DNA from: Antennarius striatus
Taxonomy: Eukaryota; Chordata; Actinopteri; Lophiiformes; Antennariidae
DNA: 64,000 bases
Reading direction: 5' to 3'
NCBI RefSeq assembly: GCF_040054535.1
Contig: NC_090797.1
Span: 8,735,001 to 8,799,000, forward strand
Shown here: positions 1-13,834 of the stretch, one piece after another
Layout: each line of letters starts with the position of its first letter
How positions within the stretch are numbered: position 1 is the first letter of the stretch
Position numbers and translations under genes: made by a program
The notes under the pieces: generated by a model
What the model saw: only the letters and a program-made list of their open reading frames with translations
Told to the model about the DNA's origin: nothing
Databases searched by the model: none

Positions 1-522
1 TTATATCATTATATTATGTGAAGTGACCATCGAGGTATGGCAAATAGAAATGCAGATTGATCATTGAATGTTATGATAGTAATGGTTGGCTCAATCCATT
101 TCTTTCACTCTTCAATTTTTAAACTATTTTGATGATTATTAAATATCATTATTTGCTGGTTTTGCCTCATAACTGTGTTATTTGTGTCTGAGGCGGACAA
201 ACAAACTGAACTGTGTGGGCTCACTGATGTGCTTTGTGATGTGCTCTTTAGCAGCGGTTGTGTGGCGTGAGGGACTCTGTGGGTTTTAGATGAATGTCAG
301 TGTTGATATGGAACACCTGGTGGCCTTGAAGCCAGCCTGGCTTTGACCCCACCCACCTCCACCTCGAGCCTATATTACTGTCTTCTCCACGGGCGTAGAT
401 TTGACACGACGGTCATTTTAAACAGTGGAAGGGCAAAAAGGAAAAAGAATGAAGCCAAATGAACGAAGAAAGACCTGTTGCTTTTAAACAGAGGTGAAAG
501 GAGGTTAGGGGACTAGTGTCAG

Positions 523-527
<5 letters not shown>

Positions 528-563
<36 letters not shown>
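528..563. repeat. (GT)n microsatellite
   Basis: This is an uninterrupted GT run of about 18 units. Alternating Cys-Val frames across it are artefacts of the repeat. Confidence 0.95.
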
Positions 564-566
<3 letters not shown>

Positions 567-966
567 CACCTTTATGTAACCCGTGTTTGCTGAGCCTTTG
601 GTCTGGAATACCTCTATGTATTTACCATCACCCCAGAATGACTGGGCAAACAAACAGCCTGCCTATTGATGAGCAGCAGCATGGAATATGCCCGCTGTAT
701 TCACGACAAAGAGAAAAGAGAAGGGGAAGAGGGAGAGAGAGCAAAGTAAATCTGTCAAAGACTCTATTATACGGTGTCCAAACAGAGAGTGCTGTACACA
801 ATGGCCTTATTAATGGCACAATGTCAAGGAGCGGCAGGGCAATAATAGCAGATGATTTTGCTTTGTGAGATTATCTTTGGCGATCTGGTATTCCAATGCA
901 TCTGATGATTTGGACACTGGCAACATATCGGTGTAGATCTACAGAAGGAGCTGATTGGGCATACAG

Positions 967-1097
<131 letters not shown>

Positions 1098-1244
1098 CAC
1101 GCTGCGAGTGTGTGTAGAGCGAGTAAGTTTGTGGTTTGTGGTGAGATCAATGACGTGCAGCCAGAGAAAGGAGTGCAGCCACTACGTGTGTCCTTGTTTA
1201 TTTTCCTGCCAGAGATTAGACCCACTCCCCCCTTTATTGCATAT

Positions 1245-1264
1245 ACACACACACACACACACAC
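1245..1264. repeat. Short (AC)n microsatellite
   Basis: About 10 AC units lie 150 bp downstream of the long TG run and have the opposite dinucleotide sense. Confidence 0.9.
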
Positions 1265-4200
1265 GCAGACATCCACCTTTTTAGAAGTGTTTTCTTGGTC
1301 CAAATTCCTCACCCTCAACTCAATTTTAATCAAAATAGATCATTGTCCATGGACCAAACAGATATATCTAGAGCACATACGAGACAAAGTTTAAGCATCA
1401 CATTTACGTTCAGTGAAGTTAATATTTTTTACAGGTGCCCACCTGCTGACTCATTCTTTTCTTTTGGCTGTATAGCAACAAAAAAACTTAAGATATCTGA
1501 CATGTGACTCATCATTTCGTGTCACCGCTAGCCAGGTGCAGTGTCATATAATGGTGTTTTATAGTGAACAAAAGAACAGCTTTCCATTGTTGTATTTATG
1601 GTAAATATGTTCAGACTATGGCTAAAGCGTTCATTCATGCAGTCAATGTAGGAAATTTTAACTAAATTTTAAGGCACTCGATGAACTGCAGAGAATATTC
1701 TGCACACTAACCAGTAAATCACACTTAAAAAAACACAGAAAGATTAATGTGGAAAGTTTTTAAATCTGCAAAATCATTTATCGATGCTTAATAATATGCT
1801 TCATTATGTATATTATACATACATACAGTATGTCAGTATCATCACTGTGAGCATGAACTTAATGAACTTCTTCTTAATGTGGCGTCTACTGTTAGTGTCA
1901 GGGACACAGTTTACTTATCCTGTAATTTTAATCCTTTAATCTCTGTGAGCTCATTTAAATTTCTATGGCATACATTTGTATTGTCATTGCATTAAAGTTG
2001 TGTAAGAGTAGAGGGACAATAAACTTTACTGCCGTATAAACTGATGATCAGCTATGAAAGACAGATTACTACCACTACATCCCTGGAGTGTGAACTCCAT
2101 TCAATCCCTCTCTCCACCTGTGGCTGGTCTGTTTTAATCAATCTGAAACCTGCTCAGCCCCCTTCTAACACACCTCCTGCTGGCCTACTGCAATCCACTG
2201 CTTTTTTTCCTGTAACACTTTAATCAGATAAGATTTCAATCTTTACCTTTGATTTAAAGCCTGTTCAGACCGCTCAACAATACCTCATTCTATACTATTG
2301 TGAAATGATACGCTTGGCCTGGTTTACACGTTGGCTTTGGCAACTCAGACCTCTCACCTCTTTATCTTACACCAACACACTTCATATTTTATGGCTTTGT
2401 CTCATCACACTGACGTAGTAAATTTACAGAATCATCATGCATTTATAAATTTAACTCCAAAACATCCCTTAAACCCATTTCTCCCAGGTTTGCTGTAGCT
2501 GACAAACAGTTTGAACCCTTTTTATCAGCGGGTGTGTGAATGCCATTTGCTCAAAATTCATGCTCTTAAACACATATTTTAGGGCTGTATATGTGGGGCA
2601 TGTTATACATTCTCCTGCTACTAAAAAGGGGGTCAGCTACTCGCCACTGCTGAATGTGACCTTTGTTAAAGGAATTACGGGACACTTTATACACCGGGAT
2701 GATGAGCCAAAACAAAAGTCTGGGATTAAGCGGGAAGGAGAGCAACAAACAAGTGAACTCGTTAGAAATACAATGGGCTTCAGTGCGTTTGTGCATGTAA
2801 ACTGGATCGTAGCTCTGACATTGTTTGGCAAGACGAGTCTTTTGGGCTTCTTGTGTAATCACAGATTATTAAACTGTATTTAGTTTAAAAATCTGACTGC
2901 AGTAAAGATGGTGTGTTTTGATCTATTTAGATAATAATAGCAACAATTTCTGAACTGATACCAAGACTACGTTGGTGATTCCTTGATGAATGACCTTAAT
3001 TTATCTGCTAAATGTTTGCCAGAATACCCGTGAATGGATGGACGGAATCCTCCTTCTGTATCCATCAGGCTATAGCAAGAAGAACCTAGGCCACGATGCA
3101 TAGGATGCATTTGAAATCCACTTTCTTTCTTTTTTACATCTTGATCATTCTCAGTGACTACAGTTCCCATTTCCAAATAGCAGTAATAGAATTGAAACCA
3201 AGTTTTCTTATCCCTAATCCGTTGAATTAGTATAATATCAGAACTATTTTAATATAACACAAAGTTAGTTTGCTGGTAGAGATGTTCTCTAGCAGTGACT
3301 TTCATTGTTATAGTTTCAGTTTGCCCGATTATCAGAGCCTGTACCTGAGTAAAGAAGTTGAATTAATACTAATACTTTATATTTGCCACCTGCGGTTGTT
3401 AGCCCCCATGTAGTGCTGGTGGGGGCTCCTCTTTGGCCTTTGGACCTTGACTAACTCAATATCATCGTCACTGAATACCACTGGGCATCTTGTGCTCACG
3501 GTATTTCCACATTTAGTTTAGTCAGCACAGAGAGAGGCTACGTCATTTAGCTAAGCTGTATTTGGCTGTCATATATTTATTCCTTTACACAAAACAATAT
3601 TCTAAAAAAATATACAATATAGGTTAAGAAAGCTTTTATAATATTTTTGAATACAAAAACTTACCTTAAATAATATAACTCTTATTTCATCTCCATCAAA
3701 CCGGCCTTAGCCTTGTGGCATGAAGTCCATCACTATTCTTTCCCTGTATCATCTGACAATGCCTAATAAAGTTGTCTGCGTAGTGAACTGGTATTCAGAA
3801 GCCATATTTAAAATATGAAATAACATTAAAGTGATAGATTATTAAGGGTTGGGTTAGATATTTTTACAGCTTCTTTTTAAAATAAAAGCACTTCTTGTTC
3901 TTTCTAGTTTTAATTTTAAAAAACATGTATAAAATCCTGCATCAAACTCAAGCATCAAAAAGCCAAAAATATGAAAAATTTTGATCTGAGAAAACAGGAT
4001 TGCAGATGTGAGCAGCCGTTTGATCCCAGTTTCCAACATCTGATGGTTTTTGCTACTTGGTGCACATATCAGGCAGAAGGCTAACGTGAATGCATGGAGG
4101 TCACTGAAGGGAACATTCATCATACACAGATGAGTACCAGTAGTTGTCAGACAAACAGTCAGCAGTGTTTTTCATCTGTCAGCTGCAGAAATTGAAAATG

Positions 4201-4749
4201 ACGCCCAAGCGTGTGTTAAATGAGTTGTGACCCGCGGCTGTTTGCGGCCCGTGGACCGATGCACGAGCAGTGACTCTGCAAGAGAAAAGGAACAAAACAG
4301 AAAAACAAACGCCACTGAAAGAGTGAACCTCCCTGCTCATCATCATCATGGCCCCATTCTTCCTCTCTCAATTGCAACTGAATCGCCTTGGTCTCATTAC
4401 AGATTACGGCCTGAGCAGAATGACTCTCCCCTTTCTCTCGCCTTTCTCCGCACAGTCCCACTCTTGATTAACATTTTCTGCTAGGCTTCACACCAAAGGC
4501 ACAACCTGTGCGCTTTAAAGGCAGGGTGAAAAAAAAGCCATCAAGCGCTGGAGTGGAATCAGATAAAGCTATCAGGCAGGAGGCTTTACTGCCTCTGCTT
4601 TGTCCCACTCCTCCACCCTCCCTTGCTTCCTCCCTCAATCTCTCACTCCACTGCACCTTTTGTCCGGCTGGTTCCCTGACAGAGTGCTCCCCTTAGCCAA
4701 GGATCCCCCGACCTCCTCCAGCATCACTGCACTGCAGGCACTATGCAGT

Positions 4750-4772
4750 ATGTGTATGTGTGTGTGTGTGTG

Positions 4773-4809
<37 letters not shown>
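4750..4809. repeat. (TG)n microsatellite, interrupted
   Basis: A TG run of about 60 bp is broken by single TA and CG units. Confidence 0.93.
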
Positions 4810-4813
<4 letters not shown>

Positions 4814-6991
4814 TATCTACAGCAGCAGTGAAGACAGGAACAGTCCTGAATGAAGCTGGTGTTGCGAGTGAAAATAATAAGATGGAAAATAATGAAAATT
4901 AGATATTATCAAAAGTATTAGTATACAAGGCACAAAATGGAAATAAAAGATGTTCAAATAAACGTATTCTAAATTCTAAAACAGAAGAGGAGCAAATGGT
5001 CTTGCGCCTGTAGTCCAGTACTTGAACACTCCTCTCTTCTATCACATCCAAATCTAACTTCCCAAAGTGTTAGAATGCTGTCCAGATTTGGTTGTGTGTT
5101 GCTAAATCAATAGTATACGTTGTCAATCATCATCCTAGGAGTTAGTGGTGATGTGCGGAGACCCCGTGTGTGCCTGTATTATATTTTTATTTTGTTGTGT
5201 TGGTGATGTACGGGTTGTCCCACAGGTGGTAACATAAAATAAATAAGGCTATAAAGGTCAAAAATATGGGCTAAGAATGTGGTAACCAGGTGAAATCACT
5301 GTCCTTCTCTCCTCTCCTTTGTGTCTCACGATGTGTAATACCTGCAAGTGTGTGTTGGATGTACACTTTGTCTGAGCACATCCATCGCCAGTCATCCTGG
5401 TCATTAAAAGTGTGTAACAAACAGTAGAGAAAACAGGATCTTATATCAATCTTATATTTCATATGTGTATTTCTGGACTGAATTCCTTGCAGGTCAACTT
5501 TTAGTTCTCACCCAGATTGTCGATAAACCTCAGTCTCAGCCTCGGCCTGCCTGGCTGTGAAAATTAGAAAGTGGATCCATTCACTCTTTCACACTCGCTG
5601 CCATTTCACTTTACCAGACCGATCAGTGCACTGATGCAGCAACTGTGTGAATGTGTGTTGGTATCTTTTGAAGAAAGCGGACTTTAAATCCCCGCCTGCT
5701 CTCATGCAGGCTCCCAGTGGCTGCATGTGTGACTCCAGACCCTCGTCCCTGCAGACCCTTCTCATCGCAGACATTTGCAAACAGATGTACGTTGCCTGCC
5801 TGTGGGGTTTTTTGATCAATCAAGCTTTAACAAGTCAAGTTGACTTGATGCGAATGTAACATTTTGCATGTGAAAGGACGAGGCCACAGAAGGCCTGGTT
5901 TTGATTAGGCCTAAGCTGATAAATAGCAGATTCAAACCACCCCCCTGCTACTGCAGAGAAACCCCAGAGGTCCAGGGGTTTAGGTCCAGACTGATATCAA
6001 CTCTGATGCTCCTCTTTCTTCTCCAAACCCATGAATAGATCCATTATTCAGTAGATTCACTCTCATCTCCTAAATTGAAGTGGCAGCAGCCTAAAAGCCC
6101 CCATTTTCCACACCCTTTTTTTTTTAAAGTCACTCTCCCTCCCAAATATAACTACTGAAATATTCATGGGTATGATTACTCTCATTCTGACCCCGAAATA
6201 TAATAGTTGTTTTATACTGAAGACTAACATTCCACATGGAGTGGAATGAGGGCCCACCAGTCCCACCTTGAAAAGCCTGTGATGATGAGATTTTATTTTA
6301 TTTATCTTACAACCATCACTTGCATTGTGTCTTGTATGTACCAATCCATGGATTGCTATCAAAATCTTCCATGTCAATCTTGACTGGAACAATTATTTTT
6401 CTTTCCATTTCATCTAAAGAAATATCAGAAAACCTCAACAACTTCAAAACATTTCTAAGCTCTCAGATGACAACTTAACAAAACAATTATCAAATTGATT
6501 GAAGGTTTTTGTTCAATTCAATCATGCATTGATTGCAGAAGTTCACCATGCTTCCTCTTTCACCAGTGTATTACCAGTTATTTACTCACTATCCTTCACG
6601 TTATGCAGTTTTTTTATTTATGAACTTGAATACTGTGCTTTATTGCAAGGCCTAAATTGCTGCATCTGCAGCATCTATTCAGCAGCCAAGTGCCACTCTG
6701 CCCCCCCACCAATCAAGGCCACATGGACTCCCTGTGAACCACTTGCCCTGTATTGTCCACCCTTCATGACCCTGGCGAGACCAGAGGACAGAAATATTGC
6801 ACTAATCTATTCTGCACACATGCTCACATAGAGAAGACTAGAGCTGTGCTGGAAACCACTTCTCCACATAACATAGAATATGATAAACAGAACAAACAGC
6901 CATCTTTATCACAGTGATGTTGTTCTCTCTGTATATATACTGTACATGCATACAAACTCTGAAGCTTTCTCTCTGTCTCTATTTTTTGCAG

Positions 6992-7397
6992 TTGACTTTT
7001 TGGCAAAGTATTGCATTTTCAGTCAGGAGAAGTTGGCTGAGTACAAAAGAGCTTTTGAAGCAGTAAGTGAAAAGACATAATAGCTGGAAATATTCTCTCT
7101 GTACCATGTGACTCATCAGTCTGAAGTTACTCATTTTACTATCACAGAGGACCGAACTATGGCAAAATTAAAGTAATTGATCGGGGGGGGATTTTTACTT
7201 TTAAAATTACTATAATAGTTAATAGTTTATGCATTAATAAAAATTCTGGCTAATTAATTTTCTGTCAGTTGTTTAATCCAATATCTTTTATATGAATCTG
7301 TGATTTTCAAGCCTCAGAAAAACTTATTTCTAGATGTATTTCCTGGTATTTTTTTACTGCATCTTAATCCACATGATACGTTTGCCTCTTAAATCCG

Positions 7398-7485
<88 letters not shown>

Positions 7486-7619
7486 CCTGTTTTTACAGGA
7501 GGACAGTGATGGTGATGGCTACATCAGCTGCCTTCAGGTTCTACTTGCTCTCAAAAACATCATCCCTCTAGAGCTGCTGTCTGATGAGGAGGAGATCTAC
7601 ATCTACAGAGTAAAAAATC

Positions 7620-7687
<68 letters not shown>

Positions 7688-10600
7688 TTGCTCTCATACG
7701 GTGTTACAAAATACCAGTCTTCAACCAAACCAGTCTTCACAACCCATTATTATAATTAATAACCCATGTTTGTGTAATCCTGTTAACAAAATAAAAAATG
7801 AACCGAGACACAAAAGTCATATTCTCTAACAGATTTTGACTTCACCCCAATGGAAACCAGTTGGAATGGCATTTGTTCAGTTTGTAAATCATCATAAAAT
7901 GAATCACAGCATAAAGTTACATTTTAACCTAAAATTCATAGGGATCCATGTATTTGCTATGTTACACACTGACCATCTAATCTTGTGTTTTTGGTTCAGA
8001 TCCTGGAGATGGTGGACTTCAGAGTGACAGATGGGCTCGTAGACCTAAAGCTCTTTGCTGTGATCTGTAGTCTGGCACAGAAAATAGCCACCATGGAGTA
8101 AGTTTATATCAGCAGACACGCTCCTCAGTGAAGCCGGAAGAGGAGTCCCTGACCTGCCATAAATAATGATATGAATGAATGTGTACGCAAATTTGTTCCG
8201 GTGACTTTGCCGTCGTGTGTGGGGCTCTCTTTGATCTTCGTCTCCTCGTGTAGCCGAACATTTTATGTGACTTTAGAAGTCAGATTTATGGATTTGATGA
8301 CCACATATATGAAAGCACAAAAACAATTATCTGATTAGCAGAATGACAAAGACGCACATACAGTGTTGTTTTTTTCATTACTTCAGATTTTAATGACTCT
8401 ATATTCGCTTGTCCTGACGCTTAAATACTTAACTTAGCTGCTGCAGATTTTTATCATTCGAATATTAGTAATCAAATGGAAAAATTATTTTTCTGTGTAT
8501 TTGCAATATTTCAGTCTTTATCGGATTTAAACAAATTGTTTAGCAAAATTCATAAAGATTAACTTTCTTCAAAGCTTTCCTAACTTTCCCTCCAAAAATG
8601 CCCTGTAACTTCTTCACTTTTTCAGCTGCACTTTGTCATCTGTTCACTATAATAGAGATGAAATAGCAGAACATGTCCTGTAATCATTACTAAAATTAAT
8701 TAATTGCTCAATCAATAGATTTTACTTTGCAAGTTTCAGTGACTGACTTAGTGGATTTTCTTTTGGCAAATCAAATTTAACTGTATGTCTTCATTTTATG
8801 GCAATGTATTTACAGGGTGTTGAATCATGGAAATAACCTGGAGGTGAATCAATAATAATAGAGGCAGCCCCAGAGTGAACCTTGTGCAGACAGAAACCAT
8901 CACTCTGATTTGAACTCAGCCTTAGCGTCCTTGTGTCTACATTATGCCCCATATGCCGCAGATTCCCACACACATCGCTTTTTTCTTGCCCTGGGGTGTA
9001 TAGCTTCCGACAGACAGAAGTGTGTGGAGCCAACCCTACTCTGGAGGTCTCTGAGGGTCAAAGCCTGTTCCCAAAGCCCTCACCCTAGAGTGAGAGCTCC
9101 TTCTCAGGGCCAGGGTCATGGGTCCTCTGATTTACGGCCAGCCCTTTGTGTTGTGCATTAGAGGAGGCCTGTACACTGACTGCCCCACTGGCACATGGAG
9201 ACCAGGGTGTCTCCTCTGTATGGAGACAATTATAGTAATCATAATGAATGGCCATATTAAACCTCTTCACAAAACTCGTTTTTGCCTTTAAATAGTAAGA
9301 AGAGAGCAGATCAGTGTTCATCATTCTTGCTCCTAAACAAGTAAAAAACAATAGAATCCTTTTGTCATCTCATCCCCACTGAAATAAATTGATCCTCTTA
9401 CCTGTTTCACTTAATCCCAATGTCTGTAATCCTATTCTAGAGACGAGCTACAACAGTAGTTACACAATCAGCTTCTCTTTTCATGAAAGACGTCTAAATC
9501 TGAGAATGTGCATCTGATATTTTACTTAATATTTCTTTTTCTTTGACCAATGTCACCTTATGCTCATCAAACTCTCCCCAACTCTTTCATTTTCAACCTG
9601 AACTGCACCTCCCATCATGATGTGCATAATTTCTCAGGCTCCTACTTCTCGCCGTCTGTGTCGTGCTGTCTTGGCCCCTGACTCAGCCCATCTGTCCCTG
9701 TATACCATTGTACTCCCCAAGTCCACCTCACACAGCGCCACATACCCTCAGGGCAAGTCATATGATCTGCCAAGAAGCAAATTACCATACAGGATTCCCA
9801 AATGGCATCAGTGGAGCAGTCGTGGTCATTGTTATGGTCACACTCATCGCTTGTTGCTTGGATTTTGAGCATGCATGCATGCCCTGAGGGTTACTGTAAG
9901 GCTGCCAGTTCCTGGAAACAAACTGTATGGAATGAGTCAGGTAGTGAAGAAGTGCAATGTAACATGAGACAGCAGAACCTGGATCAGCTCACCAACACAA
10001 CAACTATCTAATAACATGGGTTCTTCATCCTTCTGAGAGTTCCCCTCTTGCCCAGTCAGCACAGTATCACTGCAGCCCCCTCAGAAATATCCAGAAATGG
10101 TTTGATTCTGTCAAGTCAAAGTAGGTCAGACCATGTTTGGTTCCCTTCAGCCCCCACCTCACTGTACACAAATGCCCCAATGACGAGACCGCCAAAATTT
10201 TGGGGAGTTACGTAAGCGAGAAGCCTGTTGTGTTGTTCACAGCAGGGTGCCAGAAGAGGGCTGACAAAAGAAAATGGGTTAGGCTGCTATTATATCCTCC
10301 CCACAGTCCATCACCCATACCATAGCCCCTCGTTTATGCTAACCATTATCACGCCAATGTCCTTAGCACTCCAGCATTTGGACTCTTTTACTGCAAACCA
10401 AGTGCAATTAATGATCATTAGCTGGCCTGTCTCACTTCATCCCCATCAAGCCTCTGCCTCCAAGGTGGTAAGAGGACGAGGGCCAATCACGGCACTGGGA
10501 GCACTCAGGCGTGCATTGCACCCGTTGGCCCAGTGCTTGGCCATTCTTCGCTCTTGCAAGCCATTGAGAGCATGGCGAGGAGGGGCTCATTAACACCGGG

Positions 10601-12711
10601 TGCTCGTTAGAGAAGAGATGACCATTGCTGTGCCACACGCTGGACTAGAGAGGTCTGTCTCGACGCAATCACCAGTTGGGTCTTTCTGTAATTATCCTAG
10701 TGGACCTAGATTTCTTTTTTTTTTTTTTTGTAAACAACTGGTCATATTGCCCCAGAATGTGCCCATGTCATTTATTCCCCTCCCTGAACCTCCACATGAA
10801 CCCATCTCACCCTGCTCATCCTGCTCTAGCTCCCCCAACACCCACCATCAGAAACCAGAGCAGTTTTATCCGTTACTGTGGCGGGACGTCCACGTGTGCC
10901 CACGTATTGTTTGGCAGCCAGGCCACTGTGAGCAACCACAATGGGCTCAGAACACTTTACCATCATGTCTTTGCAAACATTGTATGGGACAGACCCGCCA
11001 AAATAAGCCACCGCCACAAACATGTTGTCCTGAATTTGTGTGCAATGGCAATCAGTTTGTTTACAGCATTTCTTTTATTAGAATTTACAGAGGAGACATG
11101 AATGAAATTATTCATATTGTTATTTTTTAATTGTTATTTCACAAACATAAAGGTGCACTGTCATATGACATTCAGTTTTATTCATCATTTTTAACGTTGG
11201 TGAAAATAGATCTTCTTCCTGTCTTTCGTTGCTTTGGGAAAGTTCCTCCAGAAACAATAGGATGATGTTTCAGGGTTATTTACTTGAGCTTGAACACACA
11301 AACTATGATAGAAGGTAGGGTTTGATTTGCGTTACAGGAAACTTGACTCATACTATTAACACTCTTGTGCAATTCCCAAAACTTGATGAAAATACTTAAA
11401 AATATTAATCGAAATAGGATTTCTTTGGAAACTATGTCCATGTGTTCTTTTCTTGAGTCAAATTTCAACAACTAACAACCACCATTTTTACTTGTTTATT
11501 CCAGTGAATTCATGCGATCATTAATCAGCAATATGGACTTCCGCTCGTTAGAAGTGAGGATCTTCAAAGCAAAGGTTTGGCTTACATTTGGCTAAGTCTA
11601 CTGAAATTGCACTGGCTGATCTGTGTGGCCACATGGCTACACTTTGAATTTTATTTCACAAAGTGCACTCGATTACCTCCATGCAACATCAGATTAACGC
11701 TCACATTAGTCACATTCATGCCACAAACGCCACCTCCACCTCTCTTTCATGGCACCACAGCTATAATTACGATGAAAAAAATACTGGTAAACACTATGAA
11801 GACAAATTCCAAAGCATGCTTTGTAAAGCTAGCGTTTTTGTGAGAGACAGTCTTTATGCATAGAAATGAGGGAAGCAAGCTCTAAGGAGAAAGAGTGGGG
11901 TCCTTTTCCCTTTTCATAGATTAGCAAGGGCCTAATCTCATTAAAGAGCACAGCAGTGAACATGAGTCCACTCCACCCAGCCCTGTAATCAGCCTGAGAC
12001 ACACGGCTCATCTCAGATGGACTGGGACAAGGCTTCCAGCTGGTCGCTCACAAGCAGACCCAACCCTCATTCACACAAGGAAGTAGTGAGCAACTGAAAG
12101 GCAGGAGCGACATGAAAGCCTGTGGACATGGGTGTGGAAACTGAGCCCTGGCCAGGTACGAGAGGCTTTGTAATTATAGAGCTGTTAGGGATAGGGTTGT
12201 TAACTGGAGAGGTTGGTGGGGGAATGGGCTAATTGCCAGACGGATTACCCCCCCTCCGCCCCATGCCTCAACAATTATTACCTTGACTGATTTAACTGTG
12301 CAAACAGGTGCACTCAAACAAGATTCGAAACAGGTTGAGGTAATCCGAGGCTATCCTCAGAAGCACACATAACATACTCACACCTGATTATATACCACTG
12401 TGCTTAAATGCCACTCCTTGTTTTTAATGTTATTTATGTCTAATATTACAAATTTGTAGCAACTGTTTCTGTTCCTCCTGGAGGAGCAGCAAGGAGACAT
12501 CGCAGATCAGCAAGGTTTCATCAGCACAGAGCAGCTGCTCCTGGAGCTGAAGGCCGGGGGAATCCACCTGGAGCAAGAGGCCGTCATCAGAACCAAGCTA
12601 CAGCACATGCCCCCCCTGGACCTCCTGGACTTCCTAGCCTACCTACCCCTCTTCATGCTCATTCACAAATCAGTCATTTCCAATCCTTTCAATGACTCCT
12701 GCAAGTTTTGA
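6992..12711 (+). CDS. EF-hand protein of unknown identity (3' five exons, 5' end not found)
   Basis: I do not recognise this gene. Five exons join in one frame with consistent phases: 6992-7062, 7499-7609, 8000-8097, 11505-11574 and 12460-12711 (stop TGA). They encode about 199 residues plus a missing N-terminus. All introns are GT..AG. Exon 2 opens with a calcium loop of the form D-S-D-G-D-G-Y-I-S. Its position 12 is Gln rather than the usual Glu, so calcium affinity may be reduced. Exon 3 (around V-T-D-G-L-V-D) and exon 5 (around D-Q-Q-G-F-I-S) look like degenerate EF-hand loops. The C-terminus is rich in Leu and ends with L-D-L-L-D-F-L and L-P-L-F-M-L-I-H segments. No signal peptide or clear membrane helix is visible. 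The first visible exon begins in phase 1, so at least one upstream exon is missing. The 3.4-kb intron (8098-11504) may carry enhancers. The EF-hand assignment is firm, but family and function are open. Confidence 0.72.
7398..7485. repeat. (TGA/GAT)n trinucleotide microsatellite in an intron
   Basis: About 29 perfect units end 13 bases before the acceptor of the EF-hand exon at 7499. The frame across it encodes poly-Met and runs in frame into the exon. Confidence 0.96.
7619..7683. repeat. (CA)n microsatellite just after a splice donor
   Basis: About 32 CA units begin 9 bases after the EF-hand exon ends at 7609. Intronic CA repeats next to donors are known binding sites for the splicing regulator hnRNP L. 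Confidence 0.95.
9600..11110. other. GC-richer intronic block, possible enhancer sequence
   Basis: Within the 3.4-kb intron of the EF-hand gene, this block has higher GC, no simple repeats, and several chance open frames on both strands. None of them has an identifiable product. I infer possible conserved regulatory DNA, perhaps acting on ascl1a 7 kb away. The sequence alone does not prove it. Confidence 0.3.
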
Positions 12712-13830
12712 CCTCAGTCACAGCACTGTCCTCTGTACAAATGAACAATCACCATTACTTCGCTATGGCCATTGGTCCGCCTGCCTTGAGTGATATAGTG
12801 AACACTCAAAGCTTGGATAAGGGAAAGTGAATTGTGCAGTAAAACAAATCTCACCCTCACATGAAAAATGAAAAATTTCAATGGAATCACCATATTTATT
12901 CTGTCACACTTGCAAATGAAAAGTAACTGTGATTCCATTAAGGAGACATTTAACAATTTCTGCCCGATACCTTTCATCTACATGAAACTAAATTGTATGA
13001 ACCTGATACAAAACAAACTACTAGTATAAAAACCCATATTTATGAGATTTTATGTGGTGGTTCAACAAAATAATTTGTCCCTGCCTTCAAAACAGGTGAA
13101 GATTTTTGGGTGTACTGCATACAACTCAAAATTAGAACTTTTTTCTTTTTAGTCTGATTACTCAAAAAGTTATGGGTGACTTTTGATTAAATGTTTTGAA
13201 GAGTTAGGGTATGGAACAATCCATTAGTTTGGCACTGACCTGGATTAAAACAGCTATTTTGGCCTGTTTGGTTTGAGTTACAGCTCCAAAGTGCTGTCTG
13301 AGGTCCTGAAATCTTCTGTAGCAGTAGGTGGTGATCATAAAGTCTTACGCTGCAGTTTGATGAAGGTTTAGACAAACAAAAACAAAAAAAATCCCCCTAT
13401 AAACTTTACCAGACAAGCTGCTTCGGTTGCACGTTTATGTAAATGTTGTGACAACTGCTTATTGTTCTGGAGTTAAAAAAAAAAAAACTTGAATCAGCCG
13501 CTCATACAGCTCCACTTAATCAACATCGTTGAATGATATTCAATAAGATATTCAACAAATATAGTTTGAGCTATTGTTTTGCCTGAGCCTTGGCAATTAG
13601 ATACGGTCGTGCACTCCTGTGGTTCATGCATGCTTGACAGACCGCCAAACATGAAAACATAATGGGCTCTGACAGGCAGCAAAACCAGGATTGTTAGATC
13701 AGGAACGTCCTGTAAGCAGCATATGTCATCATGTACAACCCTGAAGGAGATTGAGAACAATGCTTCAACATAATATTAACGTGCATTTATAAACACTTTT
13801 TAGATATAAACATTTAAAAAAACGTGTCCT
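12712..13830. other. 3' flank of the EF-hand gene, no gene seen
   Basis: This is AT-rich sequence that probably includes the 3' UTR. I found no unambiguous AATAAA at the expected distance and no further coding exon. Confidence 0.4.
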
Positions 13831-13834
13831 GTTA

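Noticed and set aside
3411-3430. CTCF-like word in GTGCTGGTGGGGGCTCC
   Set aside because: Three mismatches in the core, so not distinguishable from chance.
10600-11130. A 176-codon plus-strand open frame inside the EF-hand intron, with a 141-codon frame overlapping it
   Set aside because: Two overlapping frames of the same region are both open and neither resembles a protein. A T-run supplies poly-Phe. More likely low stop density in GC-richer non-coding DNA.
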